From: Acinetobacter lwoffii
GTDB lineage: Bacteria > Pseudomonadota > Gammaproteobacteria > Pseudomonadales > Moraxellaceae
Direction of reading: 5' to 3'
Assembly: GCF_019343495.1 (NCBI RefSeq)
Contig: NZ_CP072549.1
Span: forward strand, 1,736,001-1,800,000
DNA: 64,000 nucleotides
The position numbers and the translations under genes were made by a program. Positions within the stretch are counted from its first letter, which is position 1. Each line of letters opens with the position of its first letter. Positions 55,544-64,000 of this stretch are shown here, piece by piece. The notes under the pieces are model-generated. The model was not told the origin of the DNA, did not search any database, and saw only the letters and a list, made by a program, of their open reading frames with translations.

Positions 55544-56221
55544 TTATTCAACAAATGCAGGTTCTGCATCAGTCGATTCTGAAACTGTCGCCTGTTCTGG
55601 GGCAGTTTCTTGACTATCTGACGATTTACCGGCACCGCCAGTAATGAACTTCGTCACTAAATCTTCAATTTCCATGGTGCCTTGGGTATTGGCAATCTGA
55701 TCACCGCGTTTCAAATAGTTCAGACCACCACCTGGAATAATTTTCAGGTATTTTTCACCCAATAACCCATTGGTCGCTACCATAATATAAGCATCCTCAT
55801 CAATATTGGTGATGGATTTCATGTTAGCTAACAGTTGTTTTTCCATGTCTTTTTGTTGCGCAGGGGTAGCCGTAGTATAGTCCGAACTATAACGTAACTC
55901 TTCCAACGCTTCCTGCTGAACCTGCTTTAACTGTTCAGTATTAAACGAAGTCAATGAGCCATCCAGGGTCATATGCACGGTCGCCAGACGCGTCACTGGA
56001 TCCAGGGTAATATCATCCACCTGCCCCACTTTCACACCACTCAATGCCACTTTGGCACGCGGCTTGATCCCATTTACATTTTCAAAAGTCGCTGTCATTT
56101 TATAGCTGTCGGAAATATTGTGTCCGACCAGACCACTGACACGCATCGCCAGGAAAAATAAGGCAATACCAAACAAAATAACAAAAACACCAACGGCCAG
56201 CTCACTAGTACGTGATTTCAT
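55544..56221 (-). CDS. mlaD: MlaD MCE-domain phospholipid-binding subunit
   Basis: A 225-residue protein: a membrane anchor (~9-28, LAVGVFVILFGIALFFLAMRV) then one MCE domain (~38-120, TATFENVNGIKPRAKVALSGVKVGQV) that forms the hexameric ring, and a helical region. The last ~25 residues (SSDSQETAPEQATVSESTDA) are an acidic tail. The stop overlaps nothing, and its ATG shares one base with the mlaE stop. Confidence 0.95.
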   Translation of the reverse strand: MKSRTSELAVGVFVILFGIALFFLAMRVSGLVGHNISDSYKMTATFENVNGIKPRAKVALSGVKVGQVDDITLDPVTRLATVHMTLDGSLTSFNTEQLKQVQQEALEELRYSSDYTTATPAQQKDMEKQLLANMKSITNIDEDAYIMVATNGLLGEKYLKIIPGGGLNYLKRGDQIANTQGTMEIEDLVTKFITGGAGKSSDSQETAPEQATVSESTDAEPAFVE

Positions 56222-57000
56222 TAAACACCTCCGAACATGACCGCAGTCAACACAAAATCAAAGCCTAAAACGCACAGTGAAGAATACACGACTGTACGCG
56301 TTGTAGAAGTTGCAATACCTTCCGATGTCGGGACACAGGCATAGCCTTGATACACCGCAATCCAGGTACAAATTAATGCGAATACAAAACTTTTAATAAT
56401 GGTGCCATTCAAGACATCTTTATAGAATTGCACGCTGCTTTCCATGCCGCTCCAATAAGCGCCTTCATCGGCACCCAGGAAATCTACCCCGACCATTTTA
56501 CCGCCCATAATGCCAACTGCGGCAAAGATGACGGAAAGCATTGGCAAGCTAAAAATCCCTGCCCAAAGACGCGGCGAAATCACCCGCTTCAATGGATCGA
56601 CACCGATCATTTCCATACTGGACAATTGTTCAGTAGCTTTCATCAGGCCAATTTCCGCAGTCAAGGCTGAACCGGCACGTCCTGCAAATAGCAAAGCAGC
56701 GACCACAGGTGCCAGTTCACGCAGCAAGGTCAACGCGACCGCTGTTCCTAGCATCGACTCACTACCAAAGGTCGACAAGATGCTAAACATCTGCAAACCA
56801 AGCACGGCACCAATAAACAGGCCAGAAACCACAATAATCAGCAGGGACAATACCCCAACCCGATACATCTGATAAATAAACAGCTTTACGCCAAGCCAGG
56901 TCGGCATGGAAAATAAAATCTGCAACAGCATCAGGGTCGCGACCCCAATCCCCTGTACACGTTCAATAACGCGTCTACCTAATGCGGCAATTGCATTCAT
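56221..57000 (-). CDS. mlaE: MlaE phospholipid ABC transporter permease
   Basis: A 259-residue permease with the MlaE core: [51 protein letters not shown] and [20 protein letters not shown]. It is the membrane channel of MlaFEDB. The start overlaps the mlaF stop by 4 bp. Confidence 0.96.
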   Translation of the reverse strand: MNAIAALGRRVIERVQGIGVATLMLLQILFSMPTWLGVKLFIYQMYRVGVLSLLIIVVSGLFIGAVLGLQMFSILSTFGSESMLGTAVALTLLRELAPVVAALLFAGRAGSALTAEIGLMKATEQLSSMEMIGVDPLKRVISPRLWAGIFSLPMLSVIFAAVGIMGGKMVGVDFLGADEGAYWSGMESSVQFYKDVLNGTIIKSFVFALICTWIAVYQGYACVPTSEGIATSTTRTVVYSSLCVLGFDFVLTAVMFGGV

Positions 57001-57815
57001 GAACGAACCTCATCACTTAAATAAGCTTGATGACTAAACTGATAATCCACTGGACCTTCTACCGAACCGGTCAGAAATTGCTGTACAAAAGCAGACGGAT
57101 GCGCTTTCAGCTCTGCCGGTGTGCCCTCGCCCTGAATTTTGCCTTCTGCCACCACATAGATGTAGTCTGCAATTGATAAAGTTTCTGCAACATCATGCGA
57201 GACAATAATTGTGGTTAAGTCCAGTGCTTCACGTAATGAACGGATCAGACGAGTCAAAACGCCCATCACAATCGGATCTTGTCCGGCAAAGGGTTCATCG
57301 TACATGATCAGCTCAGGATCCAGCGCAATCGCACGGGCCAAAGCCACGCGTCGGTTCATACCACCGGATAGTTCAGACGGCATCATCTGTTCTGCACCAC
57401 GTAAACCGACTGATTCCAGCTTCAGTGCCACGATTTCCTTAATCAGATGTTCCGGCAATTTAGTATGTGCTCGAATCGGAAATGCGACATTTTCATACAC
57501 GCTCATATCGGTAAACAAAGCACCGCTCTGAAACAGCATGCCCATCCGTGCACGTGCTGAAAAAAGTTCGGAACGTGACATCGTGGCAATATCCTTGCCG
57601 TCCAATAAAACCTGACCGTGCTCAGGAACCAGCTGCCCACCAATCAATCTTAATAAGGTGGTTTTACCAGTACCGGATGGTCCCATAATGGCGGTAATCT
57701 GCCCACGACGAATATTTAAACTCACGTCGTCATAAATCACGCGCTCACCCCGCTTGAAGCTCAGATTCTTGACTTCAATCAGAGATTGAGTATCTCGCGC
57801 TGTTTGATTTTTCAT
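56997..57815 (-). CDS. mlaF: MlaF phospholipid ABC transporter ATPase
   Basis: A 272-residue ABC ATPase. Walker A is GPSGTGKT (45-52), the signature is [14 protein letters not shown], Walker B is [14 protein letters not shown], and the switch His is in TIIVSHD. The NRR after LSGG is typical of MlaF. It is the first gene of the operon; a -10-like TATAGT lies ~40 bp upstream. The ~25-residue C terminus binds MlaB in the known structures. Confidence 0.96.
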   Translation of the reverse strand: MKNQTARDTQSLIEVKNLSFKRGERVIYDDVSLNIRRGQITAIMGPSGTGKTTLLRLIGGQLVPEHGQVLLDGKDIATMSRSELFSARARMGMLFQSGALFTDMSVYENVAFPIRAHTKLPEHLIKEIVALKLESVGLRGAEQMMPSELSGGMNRRVALARAIALDPELIMYDEPFAGQDPIVMGVLTRLIRSLREALDLTTIIVSHDVAETLSIADYIYVVAEGKIQGEGTPAELKAHPSAFVQQFLTGSVEGPVDYQFSHQAYLSDEVRS

Positions 57816-58171
57816 AGCTGAGTTTATTCCTGCATTTTTTCAGCATGCATACTATAAAGGAACGAAGTTCAAAATGTTAGCAGTTGAAAAAGATGGTTTA
57901 ATATCATAAAAAAATGACAACAATGGATTATTTCGTATTTTTTATAATAAAAATATGCACTTAAGCTTGATTCAAGCACATTGATTAATTAAAAAGACTG
58001 TATAAATAATAGATAATATTACATAAAATCAAAGTCAATGCGATATATGGCATATACACCTCTATCAATTGAGATCGAAGAGCTAAGCTTTTCATATTAA
58101 TAATTATCATAACCCTGACAAAATATGATTTAGTAGACATTTTACGTTAAAAAGCAAAAAACTCAATGCAT
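57816..58171. other. AT-rich spacer between the helicase terminator and mlaF
   Basis: It contains the mlaF promoter region and, on the minus strand, a 36-codon hydrophobic ORF (57985-58095) without a good ribosome-binding site. Just upstream of that ORF lies a Fur-box-like stretch (58096-58114, about 14 of 19 consensus positions) and a TTGCTT-n16-TACTAA promoter-like pair. No gene here is supported well enough to annotate. Confidence 0.4.
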
Positions 58172-58172
58172 A

Positions 58173-58200
58173 AAAAAACCGGTATTTCTACCGGTTTTTT
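58173..58200 (-). terminator. Terminator of the DEAD-box helicase gene
   Basis: The 12-bp stem AAAAAACCGGTA-tttc-TACCGGTTTTTT, 21 bp after the helicase stop. Confidence 0.9.
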
Positions 58201-58221
58201 TATCTTCATCTAGCGACTGAA

Positions 58222-60096
58222 TTAGTCGTTAAATTTACGACGTGGACGATCTTCACCACCGAACGAACGTTCACCACGTGGCTTGTCATCAAAGTTGCGA
58301 CGTACTGGACGATCACCGAAATCACGCTTTGGACGGTCATCACCGAATGAACGCGCTGGACGATCACCGAAACCGCCTTCACGACGTGGAGCTGAACGAT
58401 CACCAAAATCACGTTTTGGACGATCACCATAACCGCCTTCACGAGCTGGTTTATAATCTACACGGTTGCCACGGTTGTCATCATTAGAACGAGGACGGTC
58501 ACCAAAACCACCTTCACGACGTGGAGCTGGACGATCACCGAAGTCACGCTTTGGACGGTCATCAAACGAACGTTGTGGACGATCACCGAAACCGCCTTCA
58601 CGACGTGGAGCTGGACGATCACCGAAGTCACGCTTTGGACGGTCATCAAACGAACGTTGTGGACGATCACCGAAACCGCCTTCACGACGTGGAGCAGGAC
58701 GATCACCAAAGTCACGACGTGGACGATCTTCGCCAAATGCTGGACGTTCGCCACGAGGTTTGTCATCGAAGCTACGACGTGGACGATCATCACCGCCTTC
58801 ACGACGTTTGAAGTTGCTTTCGCCTTCAAAACGACGACCGCCACCGAAACCACCACGACCGCCATCACGACGACCGCCATCACGGCCACGACCGCGACCA
58901 GCGCCATCACGGCTACCACGTGCAGGAGGTGGAGATGGCTCAAGACCTTCAATTTCAGATACGTTTAGACGCGCATCAAGGAAGTCTTCCAAAGCACGGA
59001 TTTTACCGCGTTCACGGTAAGTCGCCAAAGTAATTGCTTTACCAGTACGACCCGCACGACCTGTACGACCGATACGGTGTACATAGTCTTCGTTCTTCAT
59101 TGGAAGACCGAAGTTGATTACGTGTGAAATAGTTGGTACGTCAAGACCACGCGCTGCAACGTCAGTTGCAACCAGAATCTTCGCACGACCTTCACGGATG
59201 CTGCGTAAACGACGGTTACGAACAGTTTGTGGCATAGCACCGTGAAGCGCTACAACAGATAAACCTGCTTCAGCAAGCTCTTCAGCCAACATATCTGTGT
59301 CTTCTTGAGTTGACGCAAATACAACTGCTTGATCAACGTCTTCTTCGTTCAACCAGTGAGTAAGAAGTTTTTTCTTGTGCTCAAAACCGTCAGTCCAATG
59401 CAAAGTCTGAGTAATATCAGTATTTGTAGAGTGACCAGTTTCGATCGAAATACGCATTGGATCATTCATCATGCGTTCTGCAAGTGTAATGATACGTGGT
59501 GCAAAAGTCGCAGAGAACATAAGAGTTTGTTTGCGGTTTGCAGCCAACTCACCAATTGCTTCTAAGTCTTCAGAGAAGCCCAGGTCAAGCATACGGTCAG
59601 CTTCATCGACGATTAACGCGTCAACTTTATCCAATTTGATTTGACGACGATTCACCAAGTCAAGTAGACGACCTGGAGTTGCAACAACAACTTGCGCGCC
59701 TTTCAACTGTTGAATTTGTTTACCAAAAGGCATACCGCCCATGATTGCTGCAATACGAACACCTTTCATGTGACGTACAAATGCGATTGCGTCTTGACAT
59801 ACCTGTTGTGCCAATTCACGAGTCGGTGAAATCACCAAAATATTCGGTTGAGTAACCGCTTTCATACGGTCTTTAAACGGTACTAATGTATCTTGGTTTG
59901 CCAACGCATTTAACGTAGGCAGTAAGAATGCAGCAGTTTTACCAGAACCTGTTTGGCTTGACACAAGAAGGTCTTTGCCTTCAAGCGCAGCTGGAATCGC
60001 TTGTTCTTGTACAGGAGTAGGAGTAGTAAAGCCTAAAGCGTCGAGAGCCTGGGTTAGAGATTCGTCGAGGGAAAAATCAGCAAAAGTTTTGCTCAT
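58222..60096 (-). CDS. DEAD-box RNA helicase with tandem-repeat RGG/RPR tail
   Basis: A 624-residue DEAD-box protein. Core motifs: Q motif (FTTPTPVQEQAIP), I QTGSGKTAAF, Ia PTRELAQQ, II VDEADRMLDLGF, III FSATF, V ATDVAARGLD, and VI HRIGRTGRAG. After ~residue 385 the protein is a long basic tail: a GRGRGRDGGRRDGGRGG run, then Phe-Gly-Asp-Arg-Pro repeats, including a 28-residue unit (GDRPQRSFDDRPKR then DFGDRPAPRREGGF) present twice in perfect DNA repeat. It resembles RhlE/DeaD group helicases that remodel rRNA in the cold. The leader is ~270 nt and structured. Confidence 0.93.
   Translation of the reverse strand: MSKTFADFSLDESLTQALDALGFTTPTPVQEQAIPAALEGKDLLVSSQTGSGKTAAFLLPTLNALANQDTLVPFKDRMKAVTQPNILVISPTRELAQQVCQDAIAFVRHMKGVRIAAIMGGMPFGKQIQQLKGAQVVVATPGRLLDLVNRRQIKLDKVDALIVDEADRMLDLGFSEDLEAIGELAANRKQTLMFSATFAPRIITLAERMMNDPMRISIETGHSTNTDITQTLHWTDGFEHKKKLLTHWLNEEDVDQAVVFASTQEDTDMLAEELAEAGLSVVALHGAMPQTVRNRRLRSIREGRAKILVATDVAARGLDVPTISHVINFGLPMKNEDYVHRIGRTGRAGRTGKAITLATYRERGKIRALEDFLDARLNVSEIEGLEPSPPPARGSRDGAGRGRGRDGGRRDGGRGGFGGGRRFEGESNFKRREGGDDRPRRSFDDKPRGERPAFGEDRPRRDFGDRPAPRREGGFGDRPQRSFDDRPKRDFGDRPAPRREGGFGDRPQRSFDDRPKRDFGDRPAPRREGGFGDRPRSNDDNRGNRVDYKPAREGGYGDRPKRDFGDRSAPRREGGFGDRPARSFGDDRPKRDFGDRPVRRNFDDKPRGERSFGGEDRPRRKFND
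58437..58700 (-). repeat. 84-bp tandem repeats in the helicase tail
   Basis: The stretch from GTGGAG at 58521 repeats at 58605 and, with small changes, at 58689: an 84-bp (28-codon) period, nearly identical between the first two units. More degenerate units flank it. In-frame repeats like this can expand or contract without breaking the gene. Confidence 0.85.
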
Positions 60097-60589
60097 AGAG
60101 AGTATTCACCCTGAAGTGGGTGCTCCATTTAATAAATAACAATTATGGACATCGGCAAAAAGCGGCACAGCAAATAATGCTGAAAATATTAGGATTCAGC
60201 AGCGATCCGAGTAACGACGATGTGGATATAACGCACGCATGATTACGGCCGCAAACCTGAAGGAATCGCTTAAGCGATTGGGGCGCGAAGGATATGTCCT
60301 CTCTATGGACAGCACGCGCATACAATGATTAGAAGATAGTGTTCAGGTAAAGAACAGAAATTAAGTGCGTGGCGGAATTATAGCAGAATATTCCACAATG
60401 TCATTAAGTTTTAAAACTAATTTCCCTTATTCTTAATTTATTTATATATTTCTAATACTTAAAATATAATAAAAAATGTAACAGGCGGTATAAAAAGTCA
60501 CTTTTCGCCAATTCACCTGATATTTCCAGTATTCAAGCAAAGATCAACAACTTTATATCAGTAACTGGTGACCTAGATTCCCATGCATA
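60097..60589 (-). other. Long structured leader and promoter of the helicase gene, plus spacer
   Basis: A perfect TATAAT (60377-60382 on the minus strand) gives a ~270-nt 5' UTR for the helicase. It contains the 16-bp perfect palindrome AATCGCTTAAGCGATT (60264-60279), and GGAT/ATCC and CACCC/GGGTG hairpins nearer the start. No convincing ORF lies here. Beyond 60390 the spacer to suhB is AT-rich and unremarkable. Confidence 0.5.
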
Positions 60590-60618
60590 AAAAAGGCATC
60601 CCGAAGGACGCCTTTTCT
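60590..60618 (-). terminator. suhB terminator
   Basis: On the minus strand AAAAGGC-g-TCC-ttcg-GGA-t-GCCTTTT, with one internal mismatch, then T-run. Confidence 0.8.
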
Positions 60619-60648
60619 CAATATTAGATCTGATTCATCTAAACCCGA

Positions 60649-61479
60649 TTATTTTGCGGCTTCGCCCCAAGCAGGAACAACTGCTTGCATTAAAGGCTTC
60701 AGCATTTTCATTGAACAAGCCAAAACTTGACCATTTTCCATAGAGTCGCTACCACCACGTGCATCAACCACAGTACCGCCTGCTTCTTTCACGATCAATT
60801 CGCCCGCTGCGATATCCCAAGGTTTTAAACCAAGTTCGAAGTAAGCATCAAAACGGCCTGCAGCAACATAGGCTAAATCCAATGCCGCAGAACCTGAACG
60901 ACGATATTGCGCGCCAGCTTCAGTCACGTTTAACAAACTTTGAAAATGGTTCTTGGCATAAGATACAACTTCGCCATAACGTTTAGCACGGTAAGCGTGA
61001 CCAACAGCCATAAAGGTATTTTCCAGACTGTCTTTGACATTCACACGAATACGACGCTGGTTCATCATGGCACCACGACCACGACTGGCAGAGAATAGCT
61101 CATCTTTCACCGGGTCATAAATCACCCCGTGTTGAGTAATGCCTTTGTGCTGAACTGCGATAGAGATACAGAAATGCGGGAAACCGTTAATGAAGTTTAA
61201 AGTACCATCTAGCGGATCGATCACCCAACACCAATCGGCGTCATGACCCTTACCTTCCTGATAGCCAAACTCTTCACCAAGGAAACTGTGATTTTTATAG
61301 CTTTTACGTAGGGTATCGATGGTCAACTGTTCCAAATAACGATCTACACGCGTTACCGGACCATCAATTCCTTTTTCTTCGACTTGTAGATCGAGTTTAT
61401 GACGATTCTGATGCGCTTTTAAAAGCTCTTGACCAACTAACTGAGCCGCACGCGCAGCCATCACCACCATAGGTTCCAT
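60649..61479 (-). CDS. suhB: Inositol-1-monophosphatase SuhB
   Basis: A 276-residue lithium-sensitive phosphatase-fold enzyme. The metal ligands are in GEEFG (Glu69/70) and the motif DPLDGTLNFING (88-99); a second motif WDIAAGELIVKEAGG is near 218. SuhB also joins rRNA antitermination complexes with NusA/NusG/NusE in E. coli. The gene is a single unit with terminators on both sides. Confidence 0.93.
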   Translation of the reverse strand: MEPMVVMAARAAQLVGQELLKAHQNRHKLDLQVEEKGIDGPVTRVDRYLEQLTIDTLRKSYKNHSFLGEEFGYQEGKGHDADWCWVIDPLDGTLNFINGFPHFCISIAVQHKGITQHGVIYDPVKDELFSASRGRGAMMNQRRIRVNVKDSLENTFMAVGHAYRAKRYGEVVSYAKNHFQSLLNVTEAGAQYRRSGSAALDLAYVAAGRFDAYFELGLKPWDIAAGELIVKEAGGTVVDARGGSDSMENGQVLACSMKMLKPLMQAVVPAWGEAAK

Positions 61480-61525
61480 TGAACACCCACTACAAATTTG
61501 AAGACACTGATAAAGAATAATGCAT

Positions 61526-61562
61526 AAAAGCCCCGATATCTTAGCAAATATCAGGGCTTTTT
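61526..61562 (-). terminator. dxs terminator
   Basis: On the minus strand AAAAGCCCTGATAT-n8-ATATCGGGGCTTTT, a 14-bp stem with one G-T pair, between dxs and suhB. Confidence 0.85.
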
Positions 61563-61593
61563 TGGGAAAAATGTGTCTAAAATTTTTAAGATA

Positions 61594-63504
61594 TTATGAC
61601 AAGACGCTTTGCCCCAGGCTGGACCAAGCCTGATTGATCGATTTTTCAATGCCTTGCGCATCCAGACCCGCTTGCTGCAACATCTGTGCATGGGTCGCTT
61701 GCGCCATAAACGTATCATCCAGACCCAGATTCAACATCGGTTTGACAATCTGTGCTTCTGCCAGATATTCATTCACGGCACTACCTGCACCGCCCATCAC
61801 TGCATGTTCTTCCACCGTGACAAACAGACTGGTGCTTAAAGCGAGATCATCGAGCATTTGAGTATCCAGTGGTTTGACAAAACGCATGTTAACCACACGC
61901 ACGCCAATCTCATGTTTCACGGCAAATGCTTCAGCAGCGTCGACTGCAGCCTGTACCCGGCTACCAAATGCCAGTACAGAAATATATTCATCATACTGCC
62001 CATTAAAGCTGGCCACAATTTCCGCCTGACCGATCGGAATCTCGATCATCTTTTGCTGGATATCGACGCCCAGTCCATTGCCACGCGGATAACGTACCGC
62101 TGCCGGCCCTGGATACAAATACGCTGTATGCAGCATTTGACGGCATTCATTTTCGTCTTTCGGCGCCATGATCACGATATTCGGGATAGTACGCATATAG
62201 GCATAGTCATAAGCACCGGCATGCGTCGGGCCATCTTCACCAACCAGACCGGCACGATCAATACCGAAAGTAACATCCAGATTCTGCAAAGCCACGTCAT
62301 GTACCAGTTGATCATAACCGCGTTGCAGGAAAGTCGAGTAAATTGCAACCACCGGCTTCAAGCCTTCACAAGCCATACCGGCAGCCAAGGTAACCGCATG
62401 CTGTTCGGCAATCGCGACATCAAAGAAACGTTCTGGATATTCTTTGGCAAATTTGACCATGCCTGAGCCTTCGCACATCGCAGGTGTGATTGCGAGCAAA
62501 CGGGCATCTTGTGCCGCTTCATCGCAAAGCCATTGTCCAAATACATCCGAATATTTCGGTGCAGTATTGCTGGCGGCAACGGCGTTGATTTTGCTAATCG
62601 CGTGATATTTGATTTGATCGGATTCTGCCGGAGCAAAGCCTTTGCCTTTTTTAGTATAGACATGAATCAGGCGTGGGCCTTTACGCTTTTTCAGCGCATT
62701 AAAGACATGCACCAGCTGTTTGACATCATGACCATCGTACGGGCCAAAATAGTCAAAGCCAATGGCTTGGAATAAGTTATCTGCAGCATCGGTCGCTGCA
62801 CTGTGCAAACGCGAGTTATACAACCATTCTGGATGTGGCTGTACATATGCCTCACCCTGCTCGGTAACATTAACGAACTCACCGCGCTCCCAAATGGCAG
62901 CCAGATGTTTGGCAAAACCACCGGTACTGCAAGAAATCGACATATCATTGTCGTTCAGCACCACCATCAGATCAGCACTGTGTGCCACGGCATCATTCAA
63001 GGCTTCAAAAGCCATACCTGCCGTCATGGCGCCATCGCCAATAATCGATACCACCTCACACGGATTATTCTGGTAACGACGTGCCAGCGCCATACCCAGA
63101 CCAGCAGAAATCGCCGTCGAAGAATGCCCTACCCCAAAAGTATCAAACTCAGATTCTTCACGAGCCGGAAATGCAGCCAGACCGTCTTTGGCACGAATGG
63201 TGGTGAGCTGTTCACGACGACCAGTCAACACTTTATGCGGATAGGCCTGATGACCTACATCCCAGATCAGGCGATCATGTGGCGTATTAAAGCAATAGTG
63301 TAAGGCCACGGTGAGCTCAATTACACCGAGGTTGGCACCAAAATGTCCGCCACTTTGCCCGGCAGCATACAAAATGAATTGACGTAACTCATCCGCCACT
63401 TGTTCCAGCTGGCTTTGCTCGAGTGCACGCAGTTGCTCAGAATGATTGATCGCATCAAGCAACGGTGTTACAGGGCGTTGAGTTGGGATTTCTGTATACA
63501 GCAT
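61594..63504 (-). CDS. dxs: 1-deoxy-D-xylulose-5-phosphate synthase
   Basis: A 636-residue TPP enzyme making DXP from pyruvate and glyceraldehyde-3-phosphate, the first committed step of the MEP isoprenoid pathway and a precursor source for thiamine and pyridoxal. Signs: [14 protein letters not shown], the TPP site [17 protein letters not shown], the transketolase segment [35 protein letters not shown], and the C-terminal [15 protein letters not shown] 63504 gives the normal N terminus [11 protein letters not shown]; the in-frame ATG 63534 is rejected. Its leader carries a 10-bp perfect hairpin. Confidence 0.97.
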   Translation of the reverse strand: MLYTEIPTQRPVTPLLDAINHSEQLRALEQSQLEQVADELRQFILYAAGQSGGHFGANLGVIELTVALHYCFNTPHDRLIWDVGHQAYPHKVLTGRREQLTTIRAKDGLAAFPAREESEFDTFGVGHSSTAISAGLGMALARRYQNNPCEVVSIIGDGAMTAGMAFEALNDAVAHSADLMVVLNDNDMSISCSTGGFAKHLAAIWERGEFVNVTEQGEAYVQPHPEWLYNSRLHSAATDAADNLFQAIGFDYFGPYDGHDVKQLVHVFNALKKRKGPRLIHVYTKKGKGFAPAESDQIKYHAISKINAVAASNTAPKYSDVFGQWLCDEAAQDARLLAITPAMCEGSGMVKFAKEYPERFFDVAIAEQHAVTLAAGMACEGLKPVVAIYSTFLQRGYDQLVHDVALQNLDVTFGIDRAGLVGEDGPTHAGAYDYAYMRTIPNIVIMAPKDENECRQMLHTAYLYPGPAAVRYPRGNGLGVDIQQKMIEIPIGQAEIVASFNGQYDEYISVLAFGSRVQAAVDAAEAFAVKHEIGVRVVNMRFVKPLDTQMLDDLALSTSLFVTVEEHAVMGGAGSAVNEYLAEAQIVKPMLNLGLDDTFMAQATHAQMLQQAGLDAQGIEKSINQAWSSLGQSVLS

Positions 63505-63812
63505 ATTATGGCAAAGCCTTCTAAAGCCTGGCAAATCTAAAGCTAGGTCAATGGGGAGTACCCGATCATATAGCTGAATTGTAGCAGCTTCAATTCAGCT
63601 ACGCTTCTAGCGATGCAATATTAAACAATGATCTCGTCGGGGTGAAAAATTGCAGCCTACGATTATCCTGAATAATCTTACTATTTATCAACTATTATCG
63701 TTCGCTTTCTACAAAAAAGAAAATCTATTGCAGAATTTCGACTTTGCAATTCTACCAATATTCAAGCATTACGCTATACTTTAGCCAATTTCAGGATTTA
63801 ACGGGTTCAGCT
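63505..63812. other. Divergent dxs/ribA promoter spacer
   Basis: A 308-bp spacer without an ORF. On the minus strand TTGATA-n18-GATAAT (63662-63691) is a good dxs promoter candidate. The resulting leader includes the 10-bp perfect inverted repeat TAGCTGAATT-n11-AATTCAGCTA (63571-63601). On the plus strand TATACT at ~63774 could be the ribA -10. I do not see an FMN riboswitch. Confidence 0.5.
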
Positions 63813-64000
63813 GTGCCAATCGAATTTGTCGCAACGTCAAGATTACCTACCGCTCACGGTGAATTTAAAATTACTGTATTTCAAGACCCTAAGACTGGCG
63901 AAGAACATGTCGCACTTTCCAAAGGACTTGAAGAAGTATCAGATGAGCCGGTGGTGGTGCGTGTACATTCTGAATGTTTAACCGGTGACGCCTTTGCTTC
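63813..64000 (+). CDS. ribA: GTP cyclohydrolase II (3' truncated by window edge)
   Basis: From GTG 63813, 62 complete codons read [20 protein letters not shown], then EEHVALSKG and [17 protein letters not shown] at the window end. The [10 protein letters not shown] motif carries the first zinc ligand Cys of RibA, which opens GTP to 2,5-diamino-6-ribosylamino-pyrimidinone phosphate in riboflavin synthesis. The start codon is GTG; no ATG is nearby in frame. It is divergent from dxs. Confidence 0.92.
   Translation, partial: MPIEFVATSRLPTAHGEFKITVFQDPKTGEEHVALSKGLEEVSDEPVVVRVHSECLTGDAFA

Noticed and set aside
57870..57950. Plus-strand mini-ORFs of 11 and 16 codons upstream of mlaF
   Set aside because: They have no proper ribosome-binding site, lie antisense to the mlaF leader and have low-complexity AT-rich composition.
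58437..58700. CRISPR-like regular repeat
   Set aside because: Units are contiguous 84-bp coding repeats with no unique spacers.
58466..59020. 184-codon plus-strand ORF rich in Arg/Ser/Pro
   Set aside because: It is the antisense image of the helicase repeat tail; its repetitiveness mirrors the 84-bp repeat.
60143..60325. 60-codon minus-strand ORF in the helicase leader
   Set aside because: It has a Cys/Ile-rich, non-family sequence and no good ribosome-binding site; the region is better explained as structured 5' UTR.
63601..63812. FMN riboswitch before ribA
   Set aside because: The leader upstream of GTG 63813 is short and AT-rich, without the conserved six-helix core or its invariant bases.

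Overview
The window looks like chromosomal DNA of an Acinetobacter species. The support is protein-level recognition (AlmA-type alkane monooxygenase, the ribosomal protein set, MlaFEDCB, PlsB, NsrR) and a moderate-GC, AT-rich-spacer character. Nearly all genes are housekeeping or conserved accessory genes. I see no integrase, transposase, prophage or CRISPR array.

Layout. 1-6.5 kb: 3' end of a YihY-family membrane protein, two drug/metabolite (EamA) exporters (one YddG-like) divergent from an AraC-type regulator broken by an in-frame TAG, a fumarylacetoacetate-hydrolase-family enzyme, a YcxB-like membrane protein and a secreted protein of unknown function. 6.5-8 kb: four tRNA genes on the minus strand (three identical tRNA-Arg(ACG) and one tRNA-Ser(GCT)); one Arg copy is separated from the others by a RibD/DHFR-like gene. 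8-15 kb: rnr, prlC, a YheV zinc-ribbon protein, a small coiled-coil membrane protein and another EamA exporter. 15-19 kb: a minus-strand group with a fused TRAP permease, a rhombosortase and a lipoprotein. 19.1-19.6 kb: an intergenic region with an unlisted 32-residue membrane protein gene and two outward-facing terminators. 19.6-23.2 kb: sdhE-ygfX, an acyl-CoA dehydrogenase and almA.

23.3-36.9 kb holds the complete S10-spc-alpha ribosomal protein block (rpsJ to rplQ, with secY and rpoA), all on the minus strand. It includes rpmJ and rpmD, which are too short for an automatic ORF list. A good promoter and a leader hairpin lie upstream of rpsJ, and further hairpins sit at the S17/L14 and L36/S13 junctions. 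37-45.7 kb: a class I glutamine amidotransferase, a cystathionine beta-lyase-like enzyme, a YjgR/HerA-like ATPase, a nitric-oxide module (short flavohemoglobin-like protein with an NsrR-type operator, then nsrR), engB, a dicarboxylate/glutamate symporter and tesB. 46-54.5 kb: plsB, a palindromic intergenic element, an SDR protein, recG-comF, a NUDIX hydrolase, a LOG-family protein and corA. 54.6-57.8 kb: the mlaFEDCB phospholipid-transport operon. 58-64 kb: a DEAD-box RNA helicase with a tandem-repeat RGG-like tail and a long leader, suhB, dxs, and the 5' end of ribA.

Functional themes are translation and RNA metabolism (ribosomal block, RNase R, DEAD helicase, tRNAs), envelope lipid homeostasis (PlsB, Mla), fatty-acid/alkane breakdown (AlmA, acyl-CoA dehydrogenase, TesB) and NO defence. 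Most candidates for something undescribed are small: the 19.1-19.6 kb small-protein/RNA locus, the reductase-less flavohemoglobin under a clear NsrR site, the rhombosortase-TRAP-lipoprotein cluster, and several structured leaders.
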